Shown here piece after piece: positions 8,830-16,885 of a stretch of 64,000 nucleotides of DNA. The DNA lies in NCBI RefSeq assembly GCF_050320395.1, contig NZ_CP144459.1, positions 1,054,001-1,118,000 of the forward strand, written 5' to 3'. Below the pieces are notes generated by a model that worked only from the letters and a program-made list of their open reading frames with translations, searched no databases and was not told the DNA's origin. Within the stretch, counting starts at the first letter, position 1. Every line of letters starts with the position of its first letter. The position numbers and the translations under genes were made by a program. This DNA is from Treponema_C sp050320395 (GTDB lineage: Bacteria; Spirochaetota; Spirochaetia; Treponematales; Treponemataceae).

Positions 8830-8842
8830 TATAATCATCTTC
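8830..8842 (+). promoter_or_regulatory. -10 box directly before the GTG start of the AraC gene
   Basis: TATAAT at 8830-8835 is followed by 7 bases and the GTG at 8843, with no Shine-Dalgarno sequence. A good -35 at 17 bp spacing is not evident. Candidate leaderless start. Confidence 0.45.
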
Positions 8843-10297
8843 GTGGTAAAAGCTCCGTTTTTCGGTAAAAAACAACATACGTGCTTTTTCTCATTGTATA
8901 CCGTTGCGGCGGTGATTATTTTTGTACTCCTTGCCGCCCTTATCGAATACGCTGTGCTGTATCGTTCAATCCGCTCTAAAAAAAATGCCTATCAAAATGC
9001 CGTTATGCAGGCGGGCGACAGGCTCAATTTTACCATGCGCGAAATGCAGCGTTTGTCGCACATGCTTATGATAAACGCCGATGTGCAGGGCTTTGTAACG
9101 CAGGGAACGGTTGAACAAGGCTCGCCGGACATACAAAAAATCATAGATGCCCAGCGGCAGCTGTCCTATGTAAAACCGGTTCACCCGGTTATCGAAGACA
9201 TATTCGTCTATTCCAAAACAAGCGATTATCTTTTGGAAGCGGACAACGCCTTTTTCGATATAGATGCGATGTACAGCTCTCTTTTTGAATTTAAAGATTT
9301 GAACAGCGGTCAGTGGCGCTCCGAGTATTTGCGCCCCGTCTATATGAATAAGTGGATGGCTGAAACCTCCATTACGACAAACGGGGTGAGCCGCAATGTA
9401 CTCATCTTTTCTCAAACCTTCCCCCTGCAAAATTCGAGCGCCAATACGGGTAAGCTTATGATGCTTTTAAAATCAAGCCATTTCGATTCCGTTATCGAGC
9501 CTCTTTTTATATATCCGAAAACGCAGGTTTTTATTGCCGATTCTCAAAAACAGGTTCTCTTTATGCGTACTCCGAAAGACGCTTCATATGCGCAGTCCGT
9601 TATGGAAAGCGATTTTTTTGACCGAACCGAAACGGATTCTTTTGCTTCATTTACACACAAAATAAACGGAAAAAAATATCTTGCCTTTGTACGGCCCCTA
9701 AAAGCGTCAAATACCTTTTGTATCGTCCTTGTTCCCCTTGCCGATATGCTGAAAGCCGTTGAAGTCCGGCGCTTTGTCCTTCCTCCGCTTATACTTGTGC
9801 TGCTTTTTGTCTGCGCATTTTATTTTGTAAAGCGTCCGGCCGGCCGGCTGCGTTTTATGCCTCAACGGGAAGGTTCTTTTTTACAACACGGCGAAGAATC
9901 GTTTAAGCCTGTGCAGGATACGGAACCTGAAGCATGCACGGTGCAGGAAGCCGACTCTAAAACGGTCGGCCGCATCTTGTCTTACATTGAAGATAATTAC
10001 GCCAATCCGCTTTTAAACCTTTCGCAAATGGCCGAGGACTTTAGCATAAAAGAAAACTTTTTGTATTATTTTTTCCGCAGCCGCATTCATAAAAGCTTTG
10101 CCCAATATCTTGAAGATTTCCGCCTCGAAAAAGCAAAAAGCATTATAGAAGCCGATATAAAAGAGCCCGTACACACGCTTGCCGAAAAATGCGGCTATGC
10201 CAATTCGCAAACCTTCCGCCGCGCATTCAAAAAAAAGTACGGCCTTACGCCCTCCGAATTCAAACAAAGGGTGTTTGCAGAGAGCGGCGAACTGTGA
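8843..10297 (+). CDS. membrane-anchored AraC-family regulator
   Basis: Regulator of 484 residues with a membrane helix at about 16-38, an extracytoplasmic Cache-like region, a second helix at about 311-328 and a C-terminal AraC domain (about 380-478). That domain has both helix-turn-helix units, the second reading LAEKCGYANSQTFRRAFKKKYGLTPSEFK. This layout is typical of Bacillus/Paenibacillus-type transmembrane AraC proteins, which sit beside and control LplB/YtcP sugar importers. The importer here lies 2.3 kb upstream on the same strand, so control of it is a reasonable inference. The GTG at 8843 follows a TATAAT box by 7 bases and lacks a ribosome site; a TTG at 8894 is an alternative. Confidence 0.88.
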   Translation: MVKAPFFGKKQHTCFFSLYTVAAVIIFVLLAALIEYAVLYRSIRSKKNAYQNAVMQAGDRLNFTMREMQRLSHMLMINADVQGFVTQGTVEQGSPDIQKIIDAQRQLSYVKPVHPVIEDIFVYSKTSDYLLEADNAFFDIDAMYSSLFEFKDLNSGQWRSEYLRPVYMNKWMAETSITTNGVSRNVLIFSQTFPLQNSSANTGKLMMLLKSSHFDSVIEPLFIYPKTQVFIADSQKQVLFMRTPKDASYAQSVMESDFFDRTETDSFASFTHKINGKKYLAFVRPLKASNTFCIVLVPLADMLKAVEVRRFVLPPLILVLLFVCAFYFVKRPAGRLRFMPQREGSFLQHGEESFKPVQDTEPEACTVQEADSKTVGRILSYIEDNYANPLLNLSQMAEDFSIKENFLYYFFRSRIHKSFAQYLEDFRLEKAKSIIEADIKEPVHTLAEKCGYANSQTFRRAFKKKYGLTPSEFKQRVFAESGEL

Positions 10298-10319
10298 TAT
10301 ACTCGCTTTCGAGGTTATT

Positions 10320-12386
10320 ATGTCATTAAAAAACATACGCAATATCGGAATTATCGCCCACATCGACGCGGGCAAAACCACTACCACCGAACGGATTTTA
10401 TACTATACCGGAAAGATTCACCGTATAGGAGAGATAGACGACGGCGCCGCTACTATGGACTGGATGACGCAGGAACAGGAGCGCGGCATTACTATTCAGA
10501 GTGCCGCAACCACCACCTATTGGCGCGACCGCCAAATCAACATTATCGACACGCCCGGCCACGTGGATTTTACCGCCGAAGTCGAGCGTTCCCTCCGCGT
10601 CCTTGACGGGGCGGTTGCCGTTATCTGTGCCGTAGGCGGCGTTCAGCCCCAAACCGAAACCGTATGGCGTCAAGCCGACGAATACCGCGTACCGCGCCTG
10701 TGCTTTGTCAATAAAATGGACAGAACCGGTGCCGACTTTTTTGCCGCAATGGAAGACGTACGGCAAAAGTTCGGCGCAAAACCGCTGGCCCTCCAGCTTC
10801 CCGTCGGCTCGGAAAGCAATTTTGAAGGCGTTATCGATTTACTGCGCATGAAAGAATACCGCTTTGACCCTGCCGATGAAGGTGAAACGGTTATCGAAAG
10901 CGATATAGCCGCCGAACGCCTTGAAGAAGCAAAACGCTGGCGCGAAAAAATCATCGATGAAACCTCTTCATACAACGACGAAATCGCCGAATTGTTTTTG
11001 TCGGGCGAAGAAGTTCCCCTCGAACTTTTACAAAAAGAAATCAGGCGCGGCACTGTCGAGCGCTTTTTTATACCCTTTTTATGCGGTTCGGCCCGCAAAA
11101 ACTGCGCCGTTCAGCCGCTTATAGACGCAATAGTCGATTATCTTCCCGCTCCGGACGAAGTTCCCCCCGCCGTCGGTACTCAGGTAAAAAAACAGGAGCG
11201 TATCGAAATTCCCTGCTGCGAGTCGGGAACTTTAAGCGCCCTTGTATTTAAAATTCAATACGACCGTGAAGCCGGAAGCCTGTGCTATGCGCGCATTTAT
11301 TCGGGAAAAATCAAAACGGGCGAGCAGGTTTTTAACGTCGGCAAAAAAAAGCGCGAACGCGTAAACCGCATTTTGCGCATGCACTCGAATAAAAGCGAAG
11401 CTTTGGACAGCATAGGTGCGGGCGATATAGCAGTCCTTATCGGCTTAAAGCTTGCCCAAACCGGCGATACGCTCGGAAACGAGGGCGCTCCCGTCCTTCT
11501 CGAAAACGTGAGCTTTCCTCAGCCGGTTATTTCGGTTGCCTTGGAACCCGAAACCCTGTCCGACCGCGATAAGTTAAAAGAAACCCTCGACATTTTATCC
11601 AAAGAGGACCCGACCTTTACCTTCCGCGAAGATGCGGAAACCGGCCAGCTTCTTATTTCCGGCATGGGAGAGCTGCACCTTGAAGTCCTTGTTACGCGCA
11701 TGAAAGAAGACTTTAAAGTGGCCGCCCGCGTGGGGAACCCCCAAGTTACCTACCGCGAATCGGTGGGCTGCGAAATGTCTCACAGCGAAGTGTATTCAAA
11801 AGTATTGGGCGGAAAAGAGCAAACGGCCGGCATTACCCTCCGTGTCGCCCCCGCTTCCGAATCGGATGCGGCAGGACAGAATTCTTCGGAAGATAATACC
11901 TATATCTGTACCGCAAATACGGACGGCATCCCCGAAGAAATCGTCGAAGCCGTCAAAAACGGCATATGCAACTCTTTCGGCGCGGGCATACGTTACGGTT
12001 ATCCCTGTACGGGTATATGCGTTACCGTAACAGGACTCGACTACAATGAGCTTACTTCAACACCCTTTGCCTTTGAAGCATGCGCCGCCTCCGCCTTTGA
12101 AGCCGCCTGCGAAAAAGCCGACCCGCAGGTATTGGAGCCGGTTATGAATGTCGATATCGTCTGTCCGAAAGAATTTGTCGGAGATGCAATGAGCCTTCTT
12201 ACCCAAAGGGGCGGCCTTATTCAAAGCTTGGAATCCAAACCTTCTGCGGAAATCGTCCACGCCCAAGCGCCCATGGAAAAGATGTTCGGCTTTTCGACGG
12301 GCTTACGCTCGGTAACGCAGGGCAGGGCGTCTTTCAGTATGGAATTCTGCCGCTTTCAGGTAAAGGCGGGCGGTTTGGGTTATTAG
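10320..12386 (+). CDS. elongation factor G paralogue with altered domain IV
   Basis: Translational GTPase of 688 residues. G motifs are intact: AHIDAGKT (13-20), DTPGH (77-81), NKMD (131-134). Domains II, III and V follow as in EF-G. Domain IV is unusual: the RGQYGHV-type loop is absent (GGKEQTAGITLRV instead), a Ser/Asp-rich stretch (ASESDAAGQNSSEDN) follows, and the tip loop that normally reads YHDVDSSE reads DYNELTST, losing the His needed for efficient translocation. Spirochaetes carry two EF-Gs, and the Borrelia second type (spdEFG2) is reported to work only in ribosome recycling. This gene fits that second type (inference). The start at 10320 has GAGG 6 bases upstream. Confidence 0.85.
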   Translation: MSLKNIRNIGIIAHIDAGKTTTTERILYYTGKIHRIGEIDDGAATMDWMTQEQERGITIQSAATTTYWRDRQINIIDTPGHVDFTAEVERSLRVLDGAVAVICAVGGVQPQTETVWRQADEYRVPRLCFVNKMDRTGADFFAAMEDVRQKFGAKPLALQLPVGSESNFEGVIDLLRMKEYRFDPADEGETVIESDIAAERLEEAKRWREKIIDETSSYNDEIAELFLSGEEVPLELLQKEIRRGTVERFFIPFLCGSARKNCAVQPLIDAIVDYLPAPDEVPPAVGTQVKKQERIEIPCCESGTLSALVFKIQYDREAGSLCYARIYSGKIKTGEQVFNVGKKKRERVNRILRMHSNKSEALDSIGAGDIAVLIGLKLAQTGDTLGNEGAPVLLENVSFPQPVISVALEPETLSDRDKLKETLDILSKEDPTFTFREDAETGQLLISGMGELHLEVLVTRMKEDFKVAARVGNPQVTYRESVGCEMSHSEVYSKVLGGKEQTAGITLRVAPASESDAAGQNSSEDNTYICTANTDGIPEEIVEAVKNGICNSFGAGIRYGYPCTGICVTVTGLDYNELTSTPFAFEACAASAFEAACEKADPQVLEPVMNVDIVCPKEFVGDAMSLLTQRGGLIQSLESKPSAEIVHAQAPMEKMFGFSTGLRSVTQGRASFSMEFCRFQVKAGGLGY

Positions 12387-12437
12387 GGATAATCGGGGCC
12401 GCCGAGCTTGAAAACTGCGGGCGGTTTGGGTTATTAG
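12366..12437 (+). repeat. 21-bp direct repeat of the end of the EF-G gene
   Basis: The last 21 bases of the EF-G gene, including its stop (12366-12386), recur exactly at 12417-12437, 51 bp downstream. This looks like a small tandem duplication of the gene end. Confidence 0.85.
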
Positions 12438-12482
12438 CTGCGCGGTCAGTCAATCCGTACGCCGCTAAGCTCTGCGGTGCAT

Positions 12483-12524
12483 AAAAAAAGGACTGTTCCT
12501 AAACCGACGTTTTAGAACAGTCCT
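12483..12524 (-). terminator. terminator of the tRNA-Leu gene
   Basis: On the minus strand AGGACTGTTC (12524-12515) pairs with GAACAGTCCT (12498-12489), the stem extends inward with one bulge, and a T run (12489-12483) follows. It lies 5 bases behind the tRNA. Confidence 0.88.
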
Positions 12525-12528
12525 CTTA

Positions 12529-12610
12529 TGCGGGAGACCGGACTTGAACCGGCACAGCTCGCGCCACCAGCACCTCAAGCTGGCGTGTCTACCAATTCCA
12601 CCACCCCCGC
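12529..12610 (-). tRNA. tRNA-Leu (anticodon GAG)
   Basis: Minus-strand 82-nt tRNA. The acceptor GCGGGGG (12610-12604) pairs with CTCCCGC before the discriminator A at 12529. The anticodon arm is CCAGC-TTGAGGT-GCTGG, giving anticodon GAG. There is a long variable arm, as expected for a class II tRNA, and the T arm contains GGTTCAAGTCC. The CCA end is not encoded. A terminator follows. Confidence 0.93.
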
Positions 12611-12690
12611 GGGTGTGCTGCATTATAACGCAACGGAAATTACTATATCAAAAACGGGATTTTCTGTCAATCCCGTTTAAGGTTGATTTT

Positions 12691-13875
12691 ATGAATATGA
12701 TTATGCCGTCTTTTTTCCTTTTTGCAGTTTATGCCTGTGTAAATGTATGGCTTCCGCTTTTTTTGCGAAATATGAATTATTCGGTTACGCAGGTAGGCCT
12801 TTTGCTTTCGATATTTGAAGTATTCGGTATGATTATTCCCTTTTTTACGGGAAACATTCCGGCAAAAAACGGAAAATACGGCTTGTTTTTGTGCGTCAGC
12901 GGTCTTATCCTCGCTCTGATTCCGCTTCCTCTTTTTTCGATACCGCTTTTCGGCATTACCGCCCTGTGTTTAGGCCTTTATGCCGCCTGTATTAAGGGAG
13001 CCATCCCCGTTTCCGACAGCTTTATCCATGCCCTGCTCGGTACCCGAAGCGAAGTGTACGGCCGTATCCGCGCGGTAGGTTCTCTCGGTTTTGTATGCGC
13101 CAATCTGGTTATGCAAGCCTTTATCCGCATAGACAGTATAAATACCCTTGAAACGATTTTATGGATGAGCGTTCCGGCTTTTATTTTTGCCTTGTCGCTC
13201 GTTTTTATTCCCGGTCTTATGACACCCCTCATACAGGAAGTCACGCGCTTTTCTTCGGAAACTTCCAAAGACGCTTGCGGGCCTTTCGGCAAAGACAAAA
13301 GCGTATTTGCCCGTTTTTCACCGCAGTATTGGCTTGTACTCGCCTTAATTTTTTTAACCGTATTCGGGCAAATCCCCTTCGGCCGCTTTTTTTCCATGTA
13401 TGTAAAAGAATATCTTCACAGCGATGCCGCAGGTATTTTGTGGGTTATCAGTGCAATGAGCGAAATTCCCCTTATGTTTTTTTCGAGCCGCTTTATACGG
13501 TACCGGGGACCGATCCCCCTCTTAATTTTGTCCGCCGCGGTTACCTCGGTGCGGAACCTCATCTATGTTCTTTTTCCTTCCGTCGCAGGAGCCGCCTGCG
13601 CCCAGCTGTGCAACAGTATTACCTTCGGCCTCTTTCATCCGGCGGCCGTTATGTTTGCCGCCCGCGAAGTCCGCCGCGCCGAAGATACCGTATTAAGCCA
13701 GCTTTTGTATTCGGTCGGCACCATAGGCATTGCAAGCGTTTTGGCAAGCGCCCTCGGCGGCTTTGTTATCGATCGTTTCGGCTATCCCTTTTTGTTTATC
13801 TCGTATTCGGCCTTTCCCCTCGCGGGTATTCTCCTGTTCGTTATTTTTAATAAAAGAACCAAGCCGGCGGCATAA
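12691..13875 (+). CDS. MFS transporter, MFS_1_like group
   Basis: Membrane protein of 394 residues with about twelve hydrophobic helices. The first helix pair (FFLFAVYACVNVWLPLFLRN, then VTQVGLLLSIFEVFGMIIPF) and the loop SEVYGRIRAVGSLGF resemble the LacY-like/HcaT-like MFS_1_like group, which moves small sugars, nucleosides or aromatic acids by proton symport. The ATG at 12691 has AAGG 8 bases upstream; the open frame runs further upstream through the tRNA gene, which cannot be coding. It is convergent with the small gene at 13953. The substrate is unknown. Confidence 0.82.
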   Translation: MNMIMPSFFLFAVYACVNVWLPLFLRNMNYSVTQVGLLLSIFEVFGMIIPFFTGNIPAKNGKYGLFLCVSGLILALIPLPLFSIPLFGITALCLGLYAACIKGAIPVSDSFIHALLGTRSEVYGRIRAVGSLGFVCANLVMQAFIRIDSINTLETILWMSVPAFIFALSLVFIPGLMTPLIQEVTRFSSETSKDACGPFGKDKSVFARFSPQYWLVLALIFLTVFGQIPFGRFFSMYVKEYLHSDAAGILWVISAMSEIPLMFFSSRFIRYRGPIPLLILSAAVTSVRNLIYVLFPSVAGAACAQLCNSITFGLFHPAAVMFAAREVRRAEDTVLSQLLYSVGTIGIASVLASALGGFVIDRFGYPFLFISYSAFPLAGILLFVIFNKRTKPAA

Positions 13876-13880
13876 AAGAA

Positions 13881-13937
13881 CGGATAGGGAGCCCGATAGA
13901 GAAGGGGGAGCGGCCCTATCCGCTTGCAGCTCCCCCT
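13881..13937. repeat. overlapping inverted repeats between convergent genes
   Basis: CGGATAGGG (13881-13889) / CCCTATCCG (13914-13922) overlaps AGGGGGAGC (13902-13910) / GCTCCCCCT (13929-13937). They are mutually exclusive hairpins in the short gap between two convergent genes, with no T run. Confidence 0.55.
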
Positions 13938-13952
13938 CGCTTCAGCTGCGCT

Positions 13953-14252
13953 TTAAGCTCCCTTTTCGCGCATCTTCCGCTGCCCCCTCGCTCCGGACAG
14001 GAATTCCGAGGCAAGCTGCTTTGCCCTCTCTTCGTTTTCGGGACGCACATATAAGTACCAGATATACGGACTGTAATCGCGATTTATAACTTGGCGCATA
14101 TTGATTTTTGCCCCGCAGCCGCAGGGAACTTCGGTTTGTACCCAGCTTGAACCGTATGTAATGCCGTTTTTTTTAAGCAGCTTTTTCAGTGTCTTAAATT
14201 CCGCGTAATTCCGGCTTTGATAAATTTCAACCTTTTTTCCGAATAAAATCAT
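13953..14252 (-). CDS. small hypothetical protein
   Basis: Protein of 99 residues starting MILFGKKVEIYQSRNYAEFKTLKKLLKKNG. It contains a PCGCGAKINMR stretch and ends in a basic tail (RGQRKMREKGA). The start at 14252 is chosen because GAGGT lies 5 bases upstream; the frame opens further up, but that part is low-complexity and unlike a protein. The opening resembles small proteins that begin with a short ferredoxin-like fold reading 'copy number of residues between two states' (DUF2007-like), but I do not recognise the family with confidence. It is convergent with the MFS gene. Confidence 0.65.
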   Translation of the reverse strand: MILFGKKVEIYQSRNYAEFKTLKKLLKKNGITYGSSWVQTEVPCGCGAKINMRQVINRDYSPYIWYLYVRPENEERAKQLASEFLSGARGQRKMREKGA

Positions 14253-14371
14253 AGTTACCTCATAAGAATTATAGCACGGTTTGTTTATTCGCGCCATGAT
14301 ATTTTTTTGTATGTGGAGGGATGAAAAATGAATCAAAGTAAATGAACTATTTGAAGTATTTGTTTTAATCT

Positions 14372-14400
14372 TTGACAAAAAACGATTGTTGTAATACAAT
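14372..14400 (+). promoter_or_regulatory. strong sigma70 promoter of the RelB-like gene
   Basis: TTGACA (14372-14377), 17 bp, TACAAT (14395-14400). AGAGG at 14407-14411 then serves the ATG at 14420. Confidence 0.75.
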
Positions 14401-14419
14401 GGAGTAAGAGGTATTATAT

Positions 14420-14680
14420 ATGACTACAATTTCCGCAAAAATTGATCATACGGATAAAGACATGTTTGAACGAATTTGCAATTCAATGGGATTAAATATT
14501 TCAGCTGCAATAAATGCCTTTGTAAAGGCGACCATCAGAGAAAACGGTATGCCCTTTGCTCTCAAAGCTCAAGATGATCCCTACATTTATTCCGAACAAA
14601 ATATGAAATTCTTAAAACAAAGCATCTCACAAATTGAAAGCGGCAAGGGGCGGGTTCACGAACTCAAGGAGACTGTATAG
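14420..14680 (+). CDS. RelB/DinJ-family antitoxin, apparently orphan
   Basis: Protein of 86 residues with the ribbon-helix-helix start of RelB/DinJ antitoxins (TTISAKIDHTDKDMFERICNSMGLNISAAINAFVKATI) followed by a typical toxin-binding tail (PFALKAQDDPYIYSEQNMKFLKQ). Such proteins dimerise on their own promoter and neutralise an mRNA-cleaving RelE/YafQ toxin encoded just downstream. Here no toxin gene follows: the next 40 bases lead into the minus-strand KAP remnant. Its promoter is strong and the gene intact, so it may still act on a toxin elsewhere or be a leftover. Confidence 0.85.
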   Translation: MTTISAKIDHTDKDMFERICNSMGLNISAAINAFVKATIRENGMPFALKAQDDPYIYSEQNMKFLKQSISQIESGKGRVHELKETV

Positions 14681-14726
14681 AGATATACATAGTTCAGTGC
14701 GGTACCCATTATCAGCAGTAATTACG

Positions 14727-16193
14727 TTATTCCGGAGTGTTCATATTTATTCCCATCTGTTTTTCAAAATATATTACTAACTCTTCTAAGCTATTAATTA
14801 AATGCTGCCTATGTAGTTCTTGCGGATCATAAGATATATTTTTTTTATCTTTTAGGTATAAGCCAAGTAAAAGTTTTAAATTTCCATAATCTCTATATCG
14901 GCATCTAACAACTCTAAATCGTTTTCTATGTCTACTTTCGTATGCCTTGCGATATTTTCGAAATTGAACATCTTGATTTTCTCAAATATTGATTCGAATT
15001 CAGGTTCGCTTCTATTATAGGTATACCCTCCATGTGCCAATTCTATAGGATGTACGTATTTTCCTTGTTCAATCTCAATAAAAACATTTTCGATCAATGA
15101 TCTGAATTCTTCTTTATCTAAATCAGACCATTTTTCTATTAGTTTAAATAAATTAGTAAGAACTTTTTTATTGTTTTGCTTCCTACTAATGGCAGCTTTT
15201 TCTGCTTCGTAGTTATTGATTAACCATTGTTTATTGTATATCCTTCAAAAATTAATTTTTCCCAAGATGAGAACAAAGGAATATAATCAAAACTGGCAAA
15301 AAAGGAAAAAGTTCTATGTTCTTCTGTTTTTTGAGTTTCTATATATTTTTTTGTATGAACTATTATGCTTAAGGTATATTGAAAGAATATCGGAAACAGG
15401 ATCCCCTTTATGTATTTCTTCAAGATTTTTCTGTATATATAATATGAGGAATATTTCATAAATCTTTTTTTGATCAGTATCTTCGAGATGTTGACCCAGC
15501 ACAACAATAAATAAATGTAAATTATATAAAGCTTGCCAAACAGTTCTGAGATTTATACAGTTAAGTGTTTTAATAATTTCTGTTGTCTTATTTACAAAGA
15601 AATCTTTGTTTTTAAATTCCGGTTTATTCACAAAAAATCTAATAGCATTATCAATATCCGGTTCTATTTCGAATTCAATACCTATGGCTTTTTCTTTTAT
15701 TTGCAAATATTCCTGCTTCTTTTGGAAATTTTCTTCAGATATTTTTTCCTCATTTCCGATAAAAATTACTTTTGTCTTTGAATTTGTAATTATTTCAGAA
15801 AAATAACCGAATATCTTACACGGCTCTAATAGTGCTCGTTCAAAATCATCTACTACAATAAGTCTTTTCGCTATATTTTTTATTTTTCTTCCTCTTATTG
15901 ATGATAATCCCCCCAAAGTTAAACTCATATCATTTTTTCCGTCTTGATTAAAATCAATATTTGTTCCGAATTTTAGGGCAGAACGAATAACTGTACTTGC
16001 TATTCTCATCTCATTCGAGGACAAGATAGGATGAATTGCCTGATAAATTTTTATATCAATAATCATCAAAAGAACTGACTCCAAATAAACTGATACTAAT
16101 AATGTGATGTTCATATATATTGGAATCATTGCGAGGATTATTCTTTTTATATTTATTCAATAAATTGTTCACAATATTCTTGTACATGTTCAT
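14727..16193 (-). pseudogene. KAP-type P-loop NTPase, several frameshifts, Walker A region missing
   Basis: The minus-strand reading can be rebuilt from several frames. 16193-16050 encodes MNMYKNIVNNLL...IISISLFGVSSFDD. After a one-base slip, 16050-15314 encodes IKIYQAIHPILSSNEMR and the Walker B segment RLIVVDDFERALL, then TKVIFIGNEEKI. Near 15320 the frame moves to FFASFDYIPLFSSWEKLIFEGY, near 15230 to KQWLINNYEAEKAA, and near 14880 to LKLLLGLYLKDKKNI...GINMNTPE with a stop at 14727. Together these form one collinear protein of the KAP/AAA-like group. The N-terminal Walker A part is absent upstream of 16193. KAP proteins are often linked to phage defence (family knowledge). The DNA is visibly AT-rich. 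Confidence 0.8.
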
Positions 16194-16291
16194 TTATCCT
16201 TTCCCCTCTACAATATTTATATCTATTTTACGATTTGTGCCCCCAAACATACTTTTACTATATATACGGGGCCGGATATAAGTGAGTATAT

Positions 16292-16620
16292 CTATTCTTT
16301 CCCTAAAAATGACTTAAATCTGTTTTTTGCCGGCTTGAGCGTTGTAATATCGCTGAATTTATTGGGTGTTGCTGTTCCGGTAGAAAGATTAACCATTTTA
16401 GGGCGGCCGTCATCACCGTAATGAATACCCATATTAATGACCATGCTTTAATAACGGGCTTTTCATCGACCTTTATATAAACCGCTAAGTTAATCGATAT
16501 GTTATCATTGCCTTTACTTTTGGTTCTGACCAGAGGCGGATTATTGCCCCGGTATTTTTTGTGGACTGTCAATACTCCTGTTTCGGAAACGCTCAGACAC
16601 TTGTCCGAGTCATTATCGAT
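16292..16620 (-). pseudogene. C-terminal remnant of an unrecognised protein with one frameshift
   Basis: The minus-strand translation DNDSDKCLSVSETGVLTVHKK, then NPPLVRTKSKGNDNISINLAVYIKVDEKPVIK, continues after a one-base shift near 16440 as MVINMGIHYGDDGRPKMVNL and TATPNKFSDITTLKPAKNRF, ending at a stop at 16292. Upstream, a stop at about 16633 closes the frame at the junction with the PIN remnant. The composition looks like a beta-rich protein end. I do not recognise the family. Confidence 0.55.
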
Positions 16621-16622
16621 GT

Positions 16623-16826
16623 TATATAAAAACTATAGAATCTATCGAGCAGTATACTTATTATGACTTAGGCATTACCGATTCTGTAATTTTACTCATG
16701 GCAAAAAATTGTGATGTGCTTATTTCGGGTGATAGCCGCTTGTGTGATTACGCCCGCTCTATGGATATTCCTCTTTTAGATTTTAAAGGTATTATAAATC
16801 AACATCCTCATTTTAAGATAAAATGA
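16623..16826 (+). pseudogene. C-terminal half of a PIN-domain protein
   Basis: The plus-strand reading ends YYDLGITDSVILLMAKNCD, VLISGDSRLCDYARSMDIP, LLDFKGIINQHPHFKIK and a stop at 16824-16826. The D-x-x-I and SGD spacing (ITDSVIL..., ISGDSRL) matches the last two acidic motifs of PIN nuclease domains such as VapC toxins. The first half with the N-terminal Asp is missing; the frame fades into unrelated sequence at about 16620, where it meets the minus-strand remnant. No start codon or antitoxin gene is present. Confidence 0.7.
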
Positions 16827-16850
16827 TACATCTCCCCCCGAATTTCGCCC

Positions 16851-16879
16851 TTGCACTTTCCCGGCGCACACAGTATACT
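16851..16879 (+). promoter_or_regulatory. promoter ending 6 bp before the CDF start codon
   Basis: TTGCAC (16851-16856), 17 bp, TATACT (16874-16879), then 6 bases to the ATG at 16886, with no Shine-Dalgarno sequence. This is the clearest leaderless candidate in the window. Confidence 0.72.
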
Positions 16880-16885
16880 ATGTAA

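Noticed and set aside
12544..12690. Longer start for the MFS gene at 12544
   Set aside because: This stretch is the tRNA-Leu gene on the other strand; the ATG at 12691 begins the first membrane helix.
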